Notes: generated from the sequence alone by a model not told the origin. A DNA stretch of 64,000 nt from Synergistaceae bacterium (GCA_017405525.1 JAFRAH010000021.1:32733-96732), one strand, 5' to 3'; counted from the stretch's first letter, positions 1 through 9,265 are shown. Translations and numbers: made by a program.

Positions 1-2160
1 GAGTGCTTCCTTGCCTCCTGATGCCGTATCAAGCTGTATCTCAGTCTTGCTGAGGAGATCCTCAATTACTGTCAGGTTCATATCCGTATCATCGACCACA
101 AGAAGGTGAGCTTCTGGTGCCTTGAACGACTCCTGATATGCCCTCATTGTGTGGACGTAGCGGTCAAATTTGTCGTGGAAGTTTCCTATTGGCTCTTCGG
201 AGATTACTTTTTGCGGTAGGTATATCGTGAACGTTGAGCCCTTCCCGTATTCGCTCTCTACCTCTATGCGTCCTCCCATGAGCTGGAGGAGGTTGTGAGT
301 TATCGACAGCCCTAACCCGGTGCCTTCAACTGTGTTGTTCTGGACGAGGTCAATACGCTCGAACTTCTTGAAGAGCTTGGGCAGGTCTTCCTCCTTGATG
401 CCGATTCCCGTATCGCTTATCCTGAAGACGAGGTTGATTGTCTCCCGGCCTTCCTCATCGTAGGTCTTCCCCCCTGAGACATTGAGCGCAACGCTGCCTT
501 CATGGGTATACTTTACGGCGTTGTTGAGGACGTTCGTTACTACCTGCCTGACTCTTACCTCATCGCCATAGAGACCATCAGGCAATTCCTCGTCAACCTT
601 CACCGTGAACGCCAAATCTTTCTGCCGTGCCTTGAAGACAATCATGTTCGTAACGTCATTAAGCACTGAACTCAGCTTGTAGTCGCTCTCGGCAATCTCC
701 ATTTTTCCGGCCTCAATCTTGCTGAAGTCGAGAATGTCATTGATGATTGAGAGAAGATTTTTCCCTGCGCTCTCAACGTTGCGGGCATATGTCGTGATTC
801 TGTCGCTTGTGCTCTCACGTATGATCATCTCGTTCATGCCAAGAACCGCGTTAATCGGTGTTCGTATCTCGTGGGACATGTTGGCGAGGAACTCACTTTT
901 TGCCGAATTTGCCCGGCGTGCCTGCTGCATTGCCGCCTTCGCCAGCTCCAGAGCCTCCTCCAACTGTTCGGAGCGTTCCTGCTGTTCCCTGTGGAGCCTC
1001 GTAGTGTCTGACACAAGAATGATGTAGAACCCCGGATTTACCGCGTAAAAGTTGAACTGCTTGTAGAATATCTTTCCGTCAATATCGCAGACTATGTTGA
1101 CCTCATAGAGTGAGTTCTTCTGCGTCCCGAAAGCTATCGAGTCAGGAGCAAGCGAGTGAGCCATCTCGTATTTCTGCTCGTCAGTCCCGTGAAGTACCGG
1201 CACAATCTCATCATGAATGTAGGCGTTGAACGTGTCATGAGGCATCTTAGGGAGAATGCTGCCTTCTGCCAGGCTGTCGCTCACGGTTATGTGGTAGCGT
1301 CCTATGGCCATGTACGCAATCATCTCGAACTGACGGGCTAATATCTTGTCCACTATGGTCTGGTATACCTTTGAGTTGTTGCACTCCCTCTCAGTGATGA
1401 AGGCTATTACGTGGCCGTTCAGGGGGTTGCGTGTTATCATGGCCGAGAACTCAACGTAGCAGATATTCCCGCTTGCACGACGTGATAGGAGCACCTGCCT
1501 TGTCCCTACCTTGCCCTTCACGTATGCATCAAGGAGGGCATCAACGCTGAATGTCTCAGTGAGCTTCTTGCGTTCCATGAAGTTGATGTAGTGCCTTGTC
1601 CGTGCCTTGAGCATCTCCGAATAGACTTCATGTTCCCTGTCAGTCGGGAAGAGGTCTTTTCCCCGGACTTCCTCCAGAACGTCAAGCGTTATGTCTACCC
1701 TGAACATTCCGAGCGTGAACTTGTCCTGATGGTAGAAGTTCTGGCCTATTGCGTCGTAGCTTGTCCTGATTTTCTCCTCGTAGTTCTTGAACAGCGTAAT
1801 ATCCGAAAACGTAATGTACACATAATTTTCACCGGCCACCGTGATAAATGCAAAGTGAGCGTTGCACCATATGATGTTGTCCTTTGAGGTAACGCTCCGT
1901 ATCTGTATGCTGTGGGAATTGTCGGGGGCTTCATGGTGTTCGAGCATGTGGCTGACTAGCGGCATGTCTTCGGGGTAAATGGTTTCGCTGAAGGCCGGGA
2001 AGTTGCCTGAACTGTTCTCCATCATCGCAGAATATTCGGGGGACGCAAAGACGGTTTCAGGTTCTCCGTTGTCATGGGTACAGATGAGGATAGCACTATT
2101 TCCCAGCTGTCTTATGGTCTCGATAAAATTTTTCCGTTCATCCTGAGGGGAATTGCACAT
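1..2160 (-). CDS. Hybrid sensor histidine kinase, C-terminus cut off by window edge
   Basis: Reads open from an ATG at 2160 to the left edge, 720 codons with no stop. The N-terminal ~400 residues have no clear transmembrane segment and look like one or more PAS-type sensing modules. The kinase core follows: H-box NMSHEIRTPINAV with the phospho-accepting His at about residue 430, an N-box (NVLNNAVKYT), and G boxes (DTGIGI, GTGLGLS). After a linker, a receiver domain begins with VVDDTDMN (acidic pair at residues 690-691). The phospho-accepting Asp would lie beyond the edge. AAGGAG at 2171-2176 supports the start. It is probably a soluble cytoplasmic phosphorelay sensor; its signal cannot be inferred. 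Confidence 0.93.
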   Translation of the reverse strand, partial: MCNSPQDERKNFIETIRQLGNSAILICTHDNGEPETVFASPEYSAMMENSSGNFPAFSETIYPEDMPLVSHMLEHHEAPDNSHSIQIRSVTSKDNIIWCNAHFAFITVAGENYVYITFSDITLFKNYEEKIRTSYDAIGQNFYHQDKFTLGMFRVDITLDVLEEVRGKDLFPTDREHEVYSEMLKARTRHYINFMERKKLTETFSVDALLDAYVKGKVGTRQVLLSRRASGNICYVEFSAMITRNPLNGHVIAFITERECNNSKVYQTIVDKILARQFEMIAYMAIGRYHITVSDSLAEGSILPKMPHDTFNAYIHDEIVPVLHGTDEQKYEMAHSLAPDSIAFGTQKNSLYEVNIVCDIDGKIFYKQFNFYAVNPGFYIILVSDTTRLHREQQERSEQLEEALELAKAAMQQARRANSAKSEFLANMSHEIRTPINAVLGMNEMIIRESTSDRITTYARNVESAGKNLLSIINDILDFSKIEAGKMEIAESDYKLSSVLNDVTNMIVFKARQKDLAFTVKVDEELPDGLYGDEVRVRQVVTNVLNNAVKYTHEGSVALNVSGGKTYDEEGRETINLVFRISDTGIGIKEEDLPKLFKKFERIDLVQNNTVEGTGLGLSITHNLLQLMGGRIEVESEYGKGSTFTIYLPQKVISEEPIGNFHDKFDRYVHTMRAYQESFKAPEAHLLVVDDTDMNLTVIEDLLSKTEIQLDTASGGKEAL

Positions 2161-2221
2161 CAAATTTTTCTTAACTCCTTAATATATTTTGCGAGGTACG
2201 GCTAAATTATATTACGACACA

Positions 2222-2257
2222 GAAAAAAACGGACACCCGATTAACTCAGAGCGTCCG
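2222..2257 (-). terminator. Terminator of the ftsY-aminotransferase operon
   Basis: On the minus strand, just after the aminotransferase stop, a short stem (CGGAC/GTCCG with a large loop) is followed by seven U. The stem is weak, so this is a moderate call. It sits where the long minus-strand operon should end. Confidence 0.45.
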
Positions 2258-2284
2258 CAAAAATCCGGCAAGAGGCAGCCCGTT

Positions 2285-3376
2285 TCACTTCATGATTTCC
2301 GACCTGATTATGTTCATTCCCTCACGTACAAGCTCAAGGTCTGCCTGACTTCCCATGTGCCCAATGCGGAAGACCTTACCCGACAAGCTCCCATAGTTCC
2401 CGCCGACTGCAAGCCCCTTAGCCCTGAGTGATGCGTCAAGTTCCGGCCATGTGAGATTTTCCGGGACGTAGAAGGCCGTTACAGTGGGTGATGAGATCCC
2501 TTCAGACTTCGGGAAGAGCTTCAGCCCCATCTCACGCCCAAGCTCCCGGCATAACTTGGCGGCTTCTTCGTGGCGTTCAAGTACTGACGTTAAACCCTCG
2601 CGCATAATCATGTTCAGGGAGATATTGAGTGCCTTCATTGCGTGCCAGTCGTGGGTGTAGGGCATGTAGTGGACTTCCGGGACGTTCTTCCAGCCTGTGA
2701 AAGCCTCATAGCCTGGGTAGTTCACGCTGTCGATTACGTCCCATGCTCTTGGAGACACTGAGGCAACCGAGAGCGACGGGGTGAGGGACAAAACTTTTTG
2801 GCTTCCGAGTAGTCCAATGTCAATACCTGATGCGTCAACGTCAAGGGGTGCACCTCCTGCGCTAGAGACGAAATCCACAACGAACAGTGCCCCGACCTCA
2901 TGAGCAGCCTCCCCGATTTCCCGGAGGCATTGGGCGGGTATGAGTGTCCCTGAAGGTGTCTCGCAGTGGACGGCAGTAATGACCTTTGGGCGGAACTTCA
3001 GGACGTGCTCCCGAACTCTTTCTGGATCAGGAACGTCATCATAAGGGAACGAGCAAATCTCAGCCTCAACCCCGAATGATTCTGCCATGTCAGCGAAACC
3101 ATCACCGAACAACCCCGACGAGACAGCAAGCATCTTTTCGCCGGGTCTGAGTGTGCACTTGAGGGAGGCCCATAATATGGACATGGCCTCGCCTGAAGTG
3201 ATGACTATATCGTTTTGTGTGTGGAGTAATCTGCGGGTTAAGTTCTGGTTTTCCCGGTAGAGTGCGAAAAATTCATCCTCAAGGTCAGAGCTTGCGTAGT
3301 CGTTGAGCCAGGCCTTGCGGATCTCTTCGGGTATTCTTACTGGGCCGGGGATGAGCCCGATTCTGTAGCGTTCCAT
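2285..3376 (-). CDS. Class V aminotransferase (alanine-glyoxylate / serine-pyruvate type)
   Basis: A 363-residue PLP enzyme. It has the N-terminal GPGPV-like motif of the family (IPGPVRIP, residues 9-16), TPSGT at 140-144, the PLP-pyridine Asp in VVDFVSS (D168) and the Schiff-base Lys in GSQKVLS (K194). The family interconverts alanine, serine, glyoxylate and pyruvate; the substrate cannot be fixed from sequence. Its start overlaps the end of the upstream secreted-protein gene by 40 bp, but the conserved N-terminus requires this start, and GAGGTGAT lies just upstream. It is the last gene of the operon. A glycerate kinase at 44382 could belong to the same serine/glycerate chemistry, which is only inference. 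Confidence 0.9.
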   Translation of the reverse strand: MERYRIGLIPGPVRIPEEIRKAWLNDYASSDLEDEFFALYRENQNLTRRLLHTQNDIVITSGEAMSILWASLKCTLRPGEKMLAVSSGLFGDGFADMAESFGVEAEICSFPYDDVPDPERVREHVLKFRPKVITAVHCETPSGTLIPAQCLREIGEAAHEVGALFVVDFVSSAGGAPLDVDASGIDIGLLGSQKVLSLTPSLSVASVSPRAWDVIDSVNYPGYEAFTGWKNVPEVHYMPYTHDWHAMKALNISLNMIMREGLTSVLERHEEAAKLCRELGREMGLKLFPKSEGISSPTVTAFYVPENLTWPELDASLRAKGLAVGGNYGSLSGKVFRIGHMGSQADLELVREGMNIIRSEIMK

Positions 3377-3816
3377 GATGACAATATCACCTCAGCAAAT
3401 TCAGACAGCTCGTTTTCGTTCAGTGAGCTGCTTTCTATTGTGAGAGTGATATTATCACCGGCATCAATGGCAAGGACAAGCGGCATAAATGATTGACGTT
3501 CCACTATTGCCTTGTGTCCTGATACAGTGAGGAGCTTGAACCCTGCATCAGTTGGCATCATTCCCTCAGCGTCATTCACACTGTCAGGGACGTAGAGGCT
3601 TCCTGTACCTGCTCCTTCAGTGAGTATGACCTCAAGCGTACCTTTGGGTGCTTCGCGGGTGTATGTCCTGTAGACCGCCCTGCAAGACCCGACGAGTGGC
3701 ACTACGTTTTCGCTGACTGAGTGCCATTCACCGGCAACGTCAGGGAGCTCATAGGCTGATGCATGACCTGAGAGCATTACGGCCATGATGAGGGAGGCTG
3801 TGATTATTCTTCGCAT
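3337..3816 (-). CDS. Small secreted protein of unknown function
   Basis: About 159 residues starting at the ATG at 3816, chosen because AAAGGAGGTG sits at ideal spacing; a longer reading from 3837 has no such site. The N-terminus is a clear signal peptide (basic MRR, hydrophobic core, cleavage near GHASA/YEL). The mature part contains GEWHSVSENV and several beta-rich stretches, reminiscent of small lipocalin-like periplasmic domains. No catalytic motif is visible. It overlaps both neighbours in the operon, so it is probably translationally coupled. I do not recognise a family. Confidence 0.75.
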   Translation of the reverse strand: MRRIITASLIMAVMLSGHASAYELPDVAGEWHSVSENVVPLVGSCRAVYRTYTREAPKGTLEVILTEGAGTGSLYVPDSVNDAEGMMPTDAGFKLLTVSGHKAIVERQSFMPLVLAIDAGDNITLTIESSSLNENELSEFAEVILSSWNATESGSSPAQ

Positions 3817-4319
3817 TCTTTCACCTCCTTTAGCCATAATTTGCGGACCTGTGAGAGAAATTCATCATATGCCCTGCTCGCAAAGTCCGGGAAAGTGTAG
3901 TCAAAGCTCTGCCACTTCTTGAACCTGTAACGCAAAGTAACCTCCCCATAAATCCCGTCGCGCAAGTATATTCTGTGGGCATGGTCTTTCGTTGAGGCAA
4001 GTACTAGCCTTGCACCGTCGACATATCCCGGGTCAATGTTCACGGCTCTTATTGGCTGCCTGCTGCGTGCCTCTATGCTGATGGCCTGGTGCTTCCAGTC
4101 TGCGAGTCCTCCCGCGTCAACAAGTCCGGGAAAGCACACGAACACCCGCGACAATTCCGGGGCTATGTCGTGGTAGTAGTCTGTCTTGTCGAATGGTACA
4201 GGGCTGCTTATGAGCTCAGGGCATCCCCATAAATTCGTGAGCTCCTCAATGCTCCACCTCAGCAAATCATCATCGGGGTAAAGTATTCCTGTAATGCGCT
4301 TAACTTTTGGGTGTCTCAT
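3804..4319 (-). CDS. DUF4416 family protein
   Basis: 171 residues that match the DUF4416 pattern: an N-terminal GILYPDDDLL segment, a SSPVPFDKTDYYHDI segment near residue 40, and a central IEARSR...VNIDPGYV block, then ASTKDHAHRIYLRDGIYGE. The family is conserved in many anaerobes but has no assigned function. The start overlaps the stop of the upstream gene by ATGA, which supports coupling with the PAS-like gene. No signal peptide or membrane segment, so cytoplasmic. Confidence 0.85.
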   Translation of the reverse strand: MRHPKVKRITGILYPDDDLLRWSIEELTNLWGCPELISSPVPFDKTDYYHDIAPELSRVFVCFPGLVDAGGLADWKHQAISIEARSRQPIRAVNIDPGYVDGARLVLASTKDHAHRIYLRDGIYGEVTLRYRFKKWQSFDYTFPDFASRAYDEFLSQVRKLWLKEVKECEE

Positions 4320-5278
4320 ATTGTGTCGTAATATCCTTCATGTTCTCTTGACTGTCCGGCCGCAAGCAACGCCATAGCCTGCGGGCCAATGCTCCCTATA
4401 ACGTCATCAGGCCGCCTCATCGTTAGGGGTTCTGGCTGAATGGGCTCGTCCTTCTGTTCGGGGGGGGCTGGCTCCAGGGCTGGTTCTGGGGGTTGTACCT
4501 TCTTAGTGGCTGACTTCTTGCGCTTGGGCATCTGAATATCCAGGTAGCCCTGAAGTTGTCCCTGCCACTCGCAAGCCCTGAAACCTTTAGTGCGTCCTTT
4601 GGGTGGCTCGCTAAGCCTCTGCCATTTCCCGCCCATTGCCTCAATCTCCTTCACCCATGACTGACCTACTGCCGCCCACCATGTTATGTCCTGGGCATCG
4701 TTGAGGTCTTCCGTGCAGTCATCAACCGTGAAGATTCCCGGCTTGAGTTTTCGGAAGGCAATGAACCTTGCACCATTGAGCCCCTCAAGACGTACGATGA
4801 ACTCATCACGTTCCGGGAGCTCCGAGGCGTTGAGCTTTTCGAGCCCTGAACCGAACATGTTTATTGCTGTGTCGTTGAGCCTGAGAACACCGCGTGAAGT
4901 TATCGCGAAGGGAACGGGAGCGTCCCACCATTGGGGATATTGCGGCTCATCGGGGTATATTGCCGTCTCTAACGTGTTGATGAATGCGCCGGTTGTCTCA
5001 ACGTAGAGTGCTCTTGCCTCGTCAGGGTACTCTATCTCTTCGGGGTTGATGGGACGGATGATATTACGTGAGGCAAGTTGCGGGAGTGTCTTCACCATGG
5101 CATCAGCACAACCGCGTTCAACGAGGAACACTAACTGCCCCTTAGTGAGGACGATGACATCACCAGAGTCGGGGATATAGACGGCGTATTCAGCGGCAGA
5201 ACCGAAGAGCGTCCGCAAGAAGTACAGAAGCGTTGAGTCTGGTGTTAGGGACTTGAGGCTGTAATCTCTCTCGTTCAC
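4316..5278 (-). CDS. Hypothetical protein with PAS-like segment and Pro/Lys linker
   Basis: 320 residues, no signal peptide. Residues ~120-200 (VPFAITSRGVLRLNDTAINMFG and on) read like a PAS fold, and a Trp-rich segment (ITWWAAVGQSWVKEIEAMGGKW) follows. The C-terminal quarter is low-complexity Pro/Glu/Lys with a run of eight C in the coding strand (4460-4467), ending in a short distinct tail. It overlaps ftsY upstream and the DUF4416 gene downstream by 4 bp each. A role linked to ftsY is possible only by position. I do not recognise the family. Confidence 0.7.
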   Translation of the reverse strand: MNERDYSLKSLTPDSTLLYFLRTLFGSAAEYAVYIPDSGDVIVLTKGQLVFLVERGCADAMVKTLPQLASRNIIRPINPEEIEYPDEARALYVETTGAFINTLETAIYPDEPQYPQWWDAPVPFAITSRGVLRLNDTAINMFGSGLEKLNASELPERDEFIVRLEGLNGARFIAFRKLKPGIFTVDDCTEDLNDAQDITWWAAVGQSWVKEIEAMGGKWQRLSEPPKGRTKGFRACEWQGQLQGYLDIQMPKRKKSATKKVQPPEPALEPAPPEQKDEPIQPEPLTMRRPDDVIGSIGPQAMALLAAGQSREHEGYYDTI

Positions 5279-6198
5279 GGATTGACTTCCATTAGGGCAC
5301 TGGCGAAATCACTGGGGCTGAATGTATCGAGGTCATCAGCTCCCTCACCTAGTCCTATATATCGAACGGGTATATGTAGCTTCCGGGCAATAGGGATTAC
5401 TACTCCGCCTTTGGCCGTGTTGTCGTATTTCGTGAGGATTATTGACGTTACGGGGATGATTGCGTTGAAGGTTTCAGCCTGAGCTACCGAGTTCTGACCA
5501 AGCACAGCATCAAGCACTAGGACGACTTCAAGCCTCTCACTTCCTGCCTCCCTGAGCAATACCCTGTGAATCTTCTTGAGCTCCTCCATCAGGTTATGCT
5601 TGTCGTGGAGTCTTCCTGCCGTGTCGACAATGAGGACATCAGCCCGTGAAGATTCTGCGGCCTTCCACGCGTCGAACGAGACTGCCGCCGGATCTGAACC
5701 CTGCCCCTGAGCTATGACCCTGACACCCGAACGTTCACCCCAGACCTTGAGCTGTTCTGTTGCTGCTGCCCTGAATGTGTCTGCGGCGGCCATGACTACA
5801 TGTTTTCCCTGACGCGTGAACATTGATGCGAGTTTTCCCGCTGAGGTTGTCTTGCCGCTGCCATTTACCCCGGCCATGAGGAGAACTAGGGGGGTATGTT
5901 CGAGGCTGAAGGGCTGTCCCATTCCCGGAACTGACTCAAGCTCACTGGTTATCTTGGCGGTAAATATCTCCTTGAGTCCTGAAGGGTCTTTTATGCCCTT
6001 GCGTTTTGCCTCGTTCTTCAGGAAGTCTACAGCCTCCTCCGTGAAATCAAGGCCAGTGTCGCCGGATATTAGCTGTTCTTCGAGGTTGTCCCAGAAATCA
6101 GCGTCAAATTTCCCGGACGAGAAGAGACGGGAGATGCCGGAGCTCCATTTTTCGCGCACGCCCTTGAGCTTCTCGCGTAACTTTGCGAATACGGCCAT
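5275..6198 (-). CDS. ftsY: Signal recognition particle receptor FtsY
   Basis: 307 residues: a short N-terminal part without a long acidic A domain, then the NG GTPase. G1 is GVNGSGKTT (110-118), then DTFRAAA (140-146), DTAGR (192-196) and DAVLGQN (230-236). The G4 box reads TKYDNTAKGG where most homologues have TKLDGTAKGG. The protein docks SRP-ribosome complexes at the membrane. The giant acidic membrane protein directly upstream (12 bp gap) is notable because FtsY itself lacks an acidic N-domain. Start chosen for the MAVFAKLREKL amphipathic helix. Confidence 0.96.
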   Translation of the reverse strand: MAVFAKLREKLKGVREKWSSGISRLFSSGKFDADFWDNLEEQLISGDTGLDFTEEAVDFLKNEAKRKGIKDPSGLKEIFTAKITSELESVPGMGQPFSLEHTPLVLLMAGVNGSGKTTSAGKLASMFTRQGKHVVMAAADTFRAAATEQLKVWGERSGVRVIAQGQGSDPAAVSFDAWKAAESSRADVLIVDTAGRLHDKHNLMEELKKIHRVLLREAGSERLEVVLVLDAVLGQNSVAQAETFNAIIPVTSIILTKYDNTAKGGVVIPIARKLHIPVRYIGLGEGADDLDTFSPSDFASALMEVNP

Positions 6199-6210
6199 GC
6201 TCTCAGCCCT

Positions 6211-9156
6211 CTACCTTCCCGGTGTTCTGCGCATGAATATGAACTCGTAGCCATATTGCCCTGTGGTGCTGTCCTGAGTACGCCTTGAGCCGACAACCTG
6301 CCATCCGTCGCGGCCTCTCTGGGACATTCTGTCGGTGAGGTTGGGATCAAGTATGAAGTCTATCGCGTAGTCATATGAGGGTGCAGCCTCAACCCCTGAA
6401 ACGTGCTCAAATCCTGAACTGTTCATTGCCAGCGAGGTTATTTTGTCCGAAAGCTGCATGATCTGCCACAGCATGAGAGCACCTACAGCCACAAGAAGGC
6501 CGAGCAATATAGTGGTCAGTATCCCGGACTTTGAGCTTCCGGCTGATGTGTCGTTTCCGTTTTTACGTGAGGCTAATTTTTCGCGAATACTCATAGTTTT
6601 CTCCTTGTGTTCATTTTCAGGGTTTCCGGGCAGCGGGGCAACAATACCTGCTGAGGGAGTGATTACGTGTTCAGGTTCGGGTTCTAGTTCCGGCTCAACC
6701 GGGGGCAGTGGTCCGGGCTCTGGTTCATCATCGGGAATAGTGGTAGCTTCACCGAGCTCACCAAGTGCGGAAATATCCCAGTCATCTCCCGGTGTCTCAT
6801 CAAGTCCGGGTGTATCGTCATCGTCATTCAGTAAACTTTGTTCGGGCATTTCGTTTTCTTGTTGTGCCTCCTCCTGTATGGTGTCAATGTCAAATTGCGG
6901 CTCAATGTCCGTAATCTCGTCTTCAGGTTCAGGTTCGGGTTCGGGCTCTTGCGGTGCATCCTGCTCTTCGGGTTCTTCAGGCTGTGAGAAAGCGGCCAAG
7001 TCCTGTTCAAGCCTCTGCTGTGCGGTAATGTGTTCAGGTTCAGGGGCTGGCTCAGGTTCAGGCTCGTCATCACCGAACGAGACAAGCCCTAAATCTTCAA
7101 GGCCGCCGAAATCGTCATCAGCGTCTTCATGTTCTTCTTCATGGCCGGTGTCAGGCTCTAATTCATGGGGCTCTTCCGTGAAGGGGTCTGAAGGTTCTTC
7201 GTCTTCCTGTGGTTCTTCGGGGATTTCCGGCAGTTCCGGCTCATCCGTTGAGTTCTCCTCAGATTCTGGGGACGCACTGAAATCCGGCAGGAATTCCTCT
7301 TCAGGTTCAGGCTCTGGCTCTGGTTCAGGAGTTGCTTCGGGCTCTTCTGGTTCTGGCTCACTCTCCGGGAGCTCTTGACGCTGGAACAACGTATCAGGAA
7401 CAGAGAGCTCATCGAACGGGTTAAGATCCTGCTCCAAGTCCTGCATGGCTCTGTCCTGAGCTGTCGTTATGGGAGATTCTGACATGGCCTGTGCAATGCT
7501 GGCCTTGAGCTTGTCTTCGGCGGACTGGGAGGCCCCGGAATCTTCATCGGTCATGAAACCTTCAGGGAGGGTGTAAAGTCCGGGGGCTTCTTGAGTTTCG
7601 AGGCTGAGGGGGTTTCCCGTCATTGCTTCGGCAATATCGGCCATGAGCTTGTCTTCAGCTGTCCTTGTGGATTCCGGCATAGTAACGGTAACGGGGACAG
7701 GCTCGGCTTCTGGGTCAAGTTCTGGTTCTTGCGGCTCAATGCTTGGGAGTTCATCATCGACATTCACGACAACATCAGCGGCGGGCGAAAAGTCTTCGGT
7801 CAAAGCCTCCATGTCATCCTGTGGGGCTGGCTCTTCGTCGAACGGTTCATCGTCAAAGCCATCTGCCTCATCTTCAGCCGGTTCATATTCCTCATCGTCA
7901 AAGCCTGAAACGTCTTCCTGAAGTTCTGTGCCGTCAATGTCATCGGCGAACTCATCATCAGTTTCCGGGGCTTCGACAAGCTCGGTCTCCTGGAGGTCTT
8001 GCGTGATGCTTTCGGGAGGTTCTTCCAGTTCTTCCGGCTCATCGTCCATCACTGGAATATCCGGGATGTCTTCCTCTGGCTGTGTTTCTTGTTCTGGCTC
8101 AAATTCGGGCTCATCAATGAAGTCTTGAGGTTCTTCGTCGTCATCATCGGGCTCAATGACTGGAATATCAGGAAGTCCACCATCATTTTCGTCGTCATTG
8201 TCTGTGTGGCCGGTTGTATTAGCGAGAGTTTCGGCCTCAATGACTGGAATATCTGGGAGTTCCGGGACTTGAGGGAAGTCATCGAGCGGCTCAACTTCCG
8301 GGATAATTTCCGGGAGTGTTTCAGGCTCTGGGAGTGTAGGCTCAATTTCCGGGGCTGTCTCAACGTTCAGGGCTTCGGGAATTTCCGGGAGTGTCTCAGG
8401 CTCTGGGAGTGTTGGCTCAATCTCTGGAGCTGTCTCAACCGGTAATGCTTCGGGGATTTCCGGGATTGTTTCAGGCTCTGGGAGTGTTGGCTCAATCTCT
8501 GGCACTGTCTCAACGTTCAGGGCTTCGGGAATTTCCGGGAGTGTCTCAGGTTCTGGCAGTGTTGGCTCAGTCTCCGGGGCTGTCGCAACGTTCAGGGCGT
8601 CGGGAATTTCCGGGACTGTTTCAGGCTCTGGGAGTGTTGGCTCAATCTCTGGAGCTGTCTCAACGTTTGAGGCTTCGGGAATTTCCGGGACTGCTTCAGG
8701 TTCTGGCTCTGGTTCTTCGAGAGCTTTAAGCTCTATGGTTTCAGGTTCAAGTTCAGGCAACGGCGGTATTTCCGGCTCATCGAGTTCCGGCAAAAGCACA
8801 GGCTCAGGTTCGGGCAGCGGCATTTCCTTCACAGGCTCAGGCTTGGGCTTGCTGGGAAGTTTTTCCTTCTTTGGTGAGGCAGGGGCTTTTCTGGCAGGGT
8901 GGAGCTTCTCCTGAGGCTCTGACGGAGAATTTACGGCATTGAGGCTTTGCTCTATCCTCCGCTCGAAATCGTCCATGAAAGAGTCTACTCTCTCCCCTAC
9001 GCTTTCGGGCTTATCACTGCGTCTTGACGTTGCTTTTGCCCTCGGACGTGATGGTTTGGCACGGCTCTTCCCCTTCTGGGAGCTCCCTTCATTCTCACTG
9101 GGAACGCTGCCTTCAAGTGCTTGACGTAATTTCTCTTCCGCTGTCTTTTCGCTCAT
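6211..9156 (-). CDS. Giant acidic Glu/Pro-repeat membrane-anchored protein
   Basis: 981 residues, extremely rich in Glu, Pro and Asp. The order is: a short Lys/Arg/Ser-rich N-terminus, about 800 residues of low-complexity acidic sequence, one transmembrane helix (~877-900, ILLGLLVAVGALMLW), and a ~60-residue C-terminal domain with GRDGWQVVG, reminiscent of DUF4177-like domains. Residues ~158-282 are five tandem 25-residue units. A short helix motif TAEDKLMADIAEAM recurs in variant form at about residues 4, 499, 544, 564 and 711. There is no signal peptide, so the acidic part should be cytoplasmic and the small domain outside. It leads the ftsY operon. Function unknown. Confidence 0.85.
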   Translation of the reverse strand: MSEKTAEEKLRQALEGSVPSENEGSSQKGKSRAKPSRPRAKATSRRSDKPESVGERVDSFMDDFERRIEQSLNAVNSPSEPQEKLHPARKAPASPKKEKLPSKPKPEPVKEMPLPEPEPVLLPELDEPEIPPLPELEPETIELKALEEPEPEPEAVPEIPEASNVETAPEIEPTLPEPETVPEIPDALNVATAPETEPTLPEPETLPEIPEALNVETVPEIEPTLPEPETIPEIPEALPVETAPEIEPTLPEPETLPEIPEALNVETAPEIEPTLPEPETLPEIIPEVEPLDDFPQVPELPDIPVIEAETLANTTGHTDNDDENDGGLPDIPVIEPDDDDEEPQDFIDEPEFEPEQETQPEEDIPDIPVMDDEPEELEEPPESITQDLQETELVEAPETDDEFADDIDGTELQEDVSGFDDEEYEPAEDEADGFDDEPFDEEPAPQDDMEALTEDFSPAADVVVNVDDELPSIEPQEPELDPEAEPVPVTVTMPESTRTAEDKLMADIAEAMTGNPLSLETQEAPGLYTLPEGFMTDEDSGASQSAEDKLKASIAQAMSESPITTAQDRAMQDLEQDLNPFDELSVPDTLFQRQELPESEPEPEEPEATPEPEPEPEPEEEFLPDFSASPESEENSTDEPELPEIPEEPQEDEEPSDPFTEEPHELEPDTGHEEEHEDADDDFGGLEDLGLVSFGDDEPEPEPAPEPEHITAQQRLEQDLAAFSQPEEPEEQDAPQEPEPEPEPEDEITDIEPQFDIDTIQEEAQQENEMPEQSLLNDDDDTPGLDETPGDDWDISALGELGEATTIPDDEPEPGPLPPVEPELEPEPEHVITPSAGIVAPLPGNPENEHKEKTMSIREKLASRKNGNDTSAGSSKSGILTTILLGLLVAVGALMLWQIMQLSDKITSLAMNSSGFEHVSGVEAAPSYDYAIDFILDPNLTDRMSQRGRDGWQVVGSRRTQDSTTGQYGYEFIFMRRTPGR
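8311..8685 (-). repeat. Five tandem 75-bp repeats inside the acidic protein gene
   Basis: Five consecutive 75-bp units, each coding 25 residues that begin EIPEALNVET (with variants) and end PTLPEPETLP, followed by a partial sixth. The unit length is a multiple of three, so copy-number change would alter protein length without breaking the frame. Units differ by a few substitutions, so they are not newly duplicated. Confidence 0.9.
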
Positions 9157-9216
9157 TATTATTCTGCCCGTCCTTCAATACCGCTTTAGTGCCTAATTAT
9201 AAATCATCATGCCCAT

Positions 9217-9248
9217 AAAAAAAGCCTCCGTATTGTTTCAACGGAAGC
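9217..9248 (-). terminator. Terminator after tRNA-Glu
   Basis: Minus-strand stem of 8 bp (GCTTCCGT / ACGGAGGC), 9-nt loop, then seven U, about 18 nt past the tRNA 3' end. Confidence 0.85.
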
Positions 9249-9265
9249 CGTTATGTTCGTTGTTA

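Noticed and set aside
2189..2431. 80-codon plus-strand frame
   Set aside because: It runs antisense to the aminotransferase end and its terminator, with no ribosome site.
8311..8685. CRISPR-like appearance of regularly spaced repeats
   Set aside because: Repeats are contiguous, in frame and coding; there are no unique spacers and no cas genes.
6443..8729. Several long Ser/Gly-rich or Arg-rich open frames on both strands
   Set aside because: They are shadows of the Glu/Pro repeat gene; repetitive GAA/CCA codons leave the other frames open.
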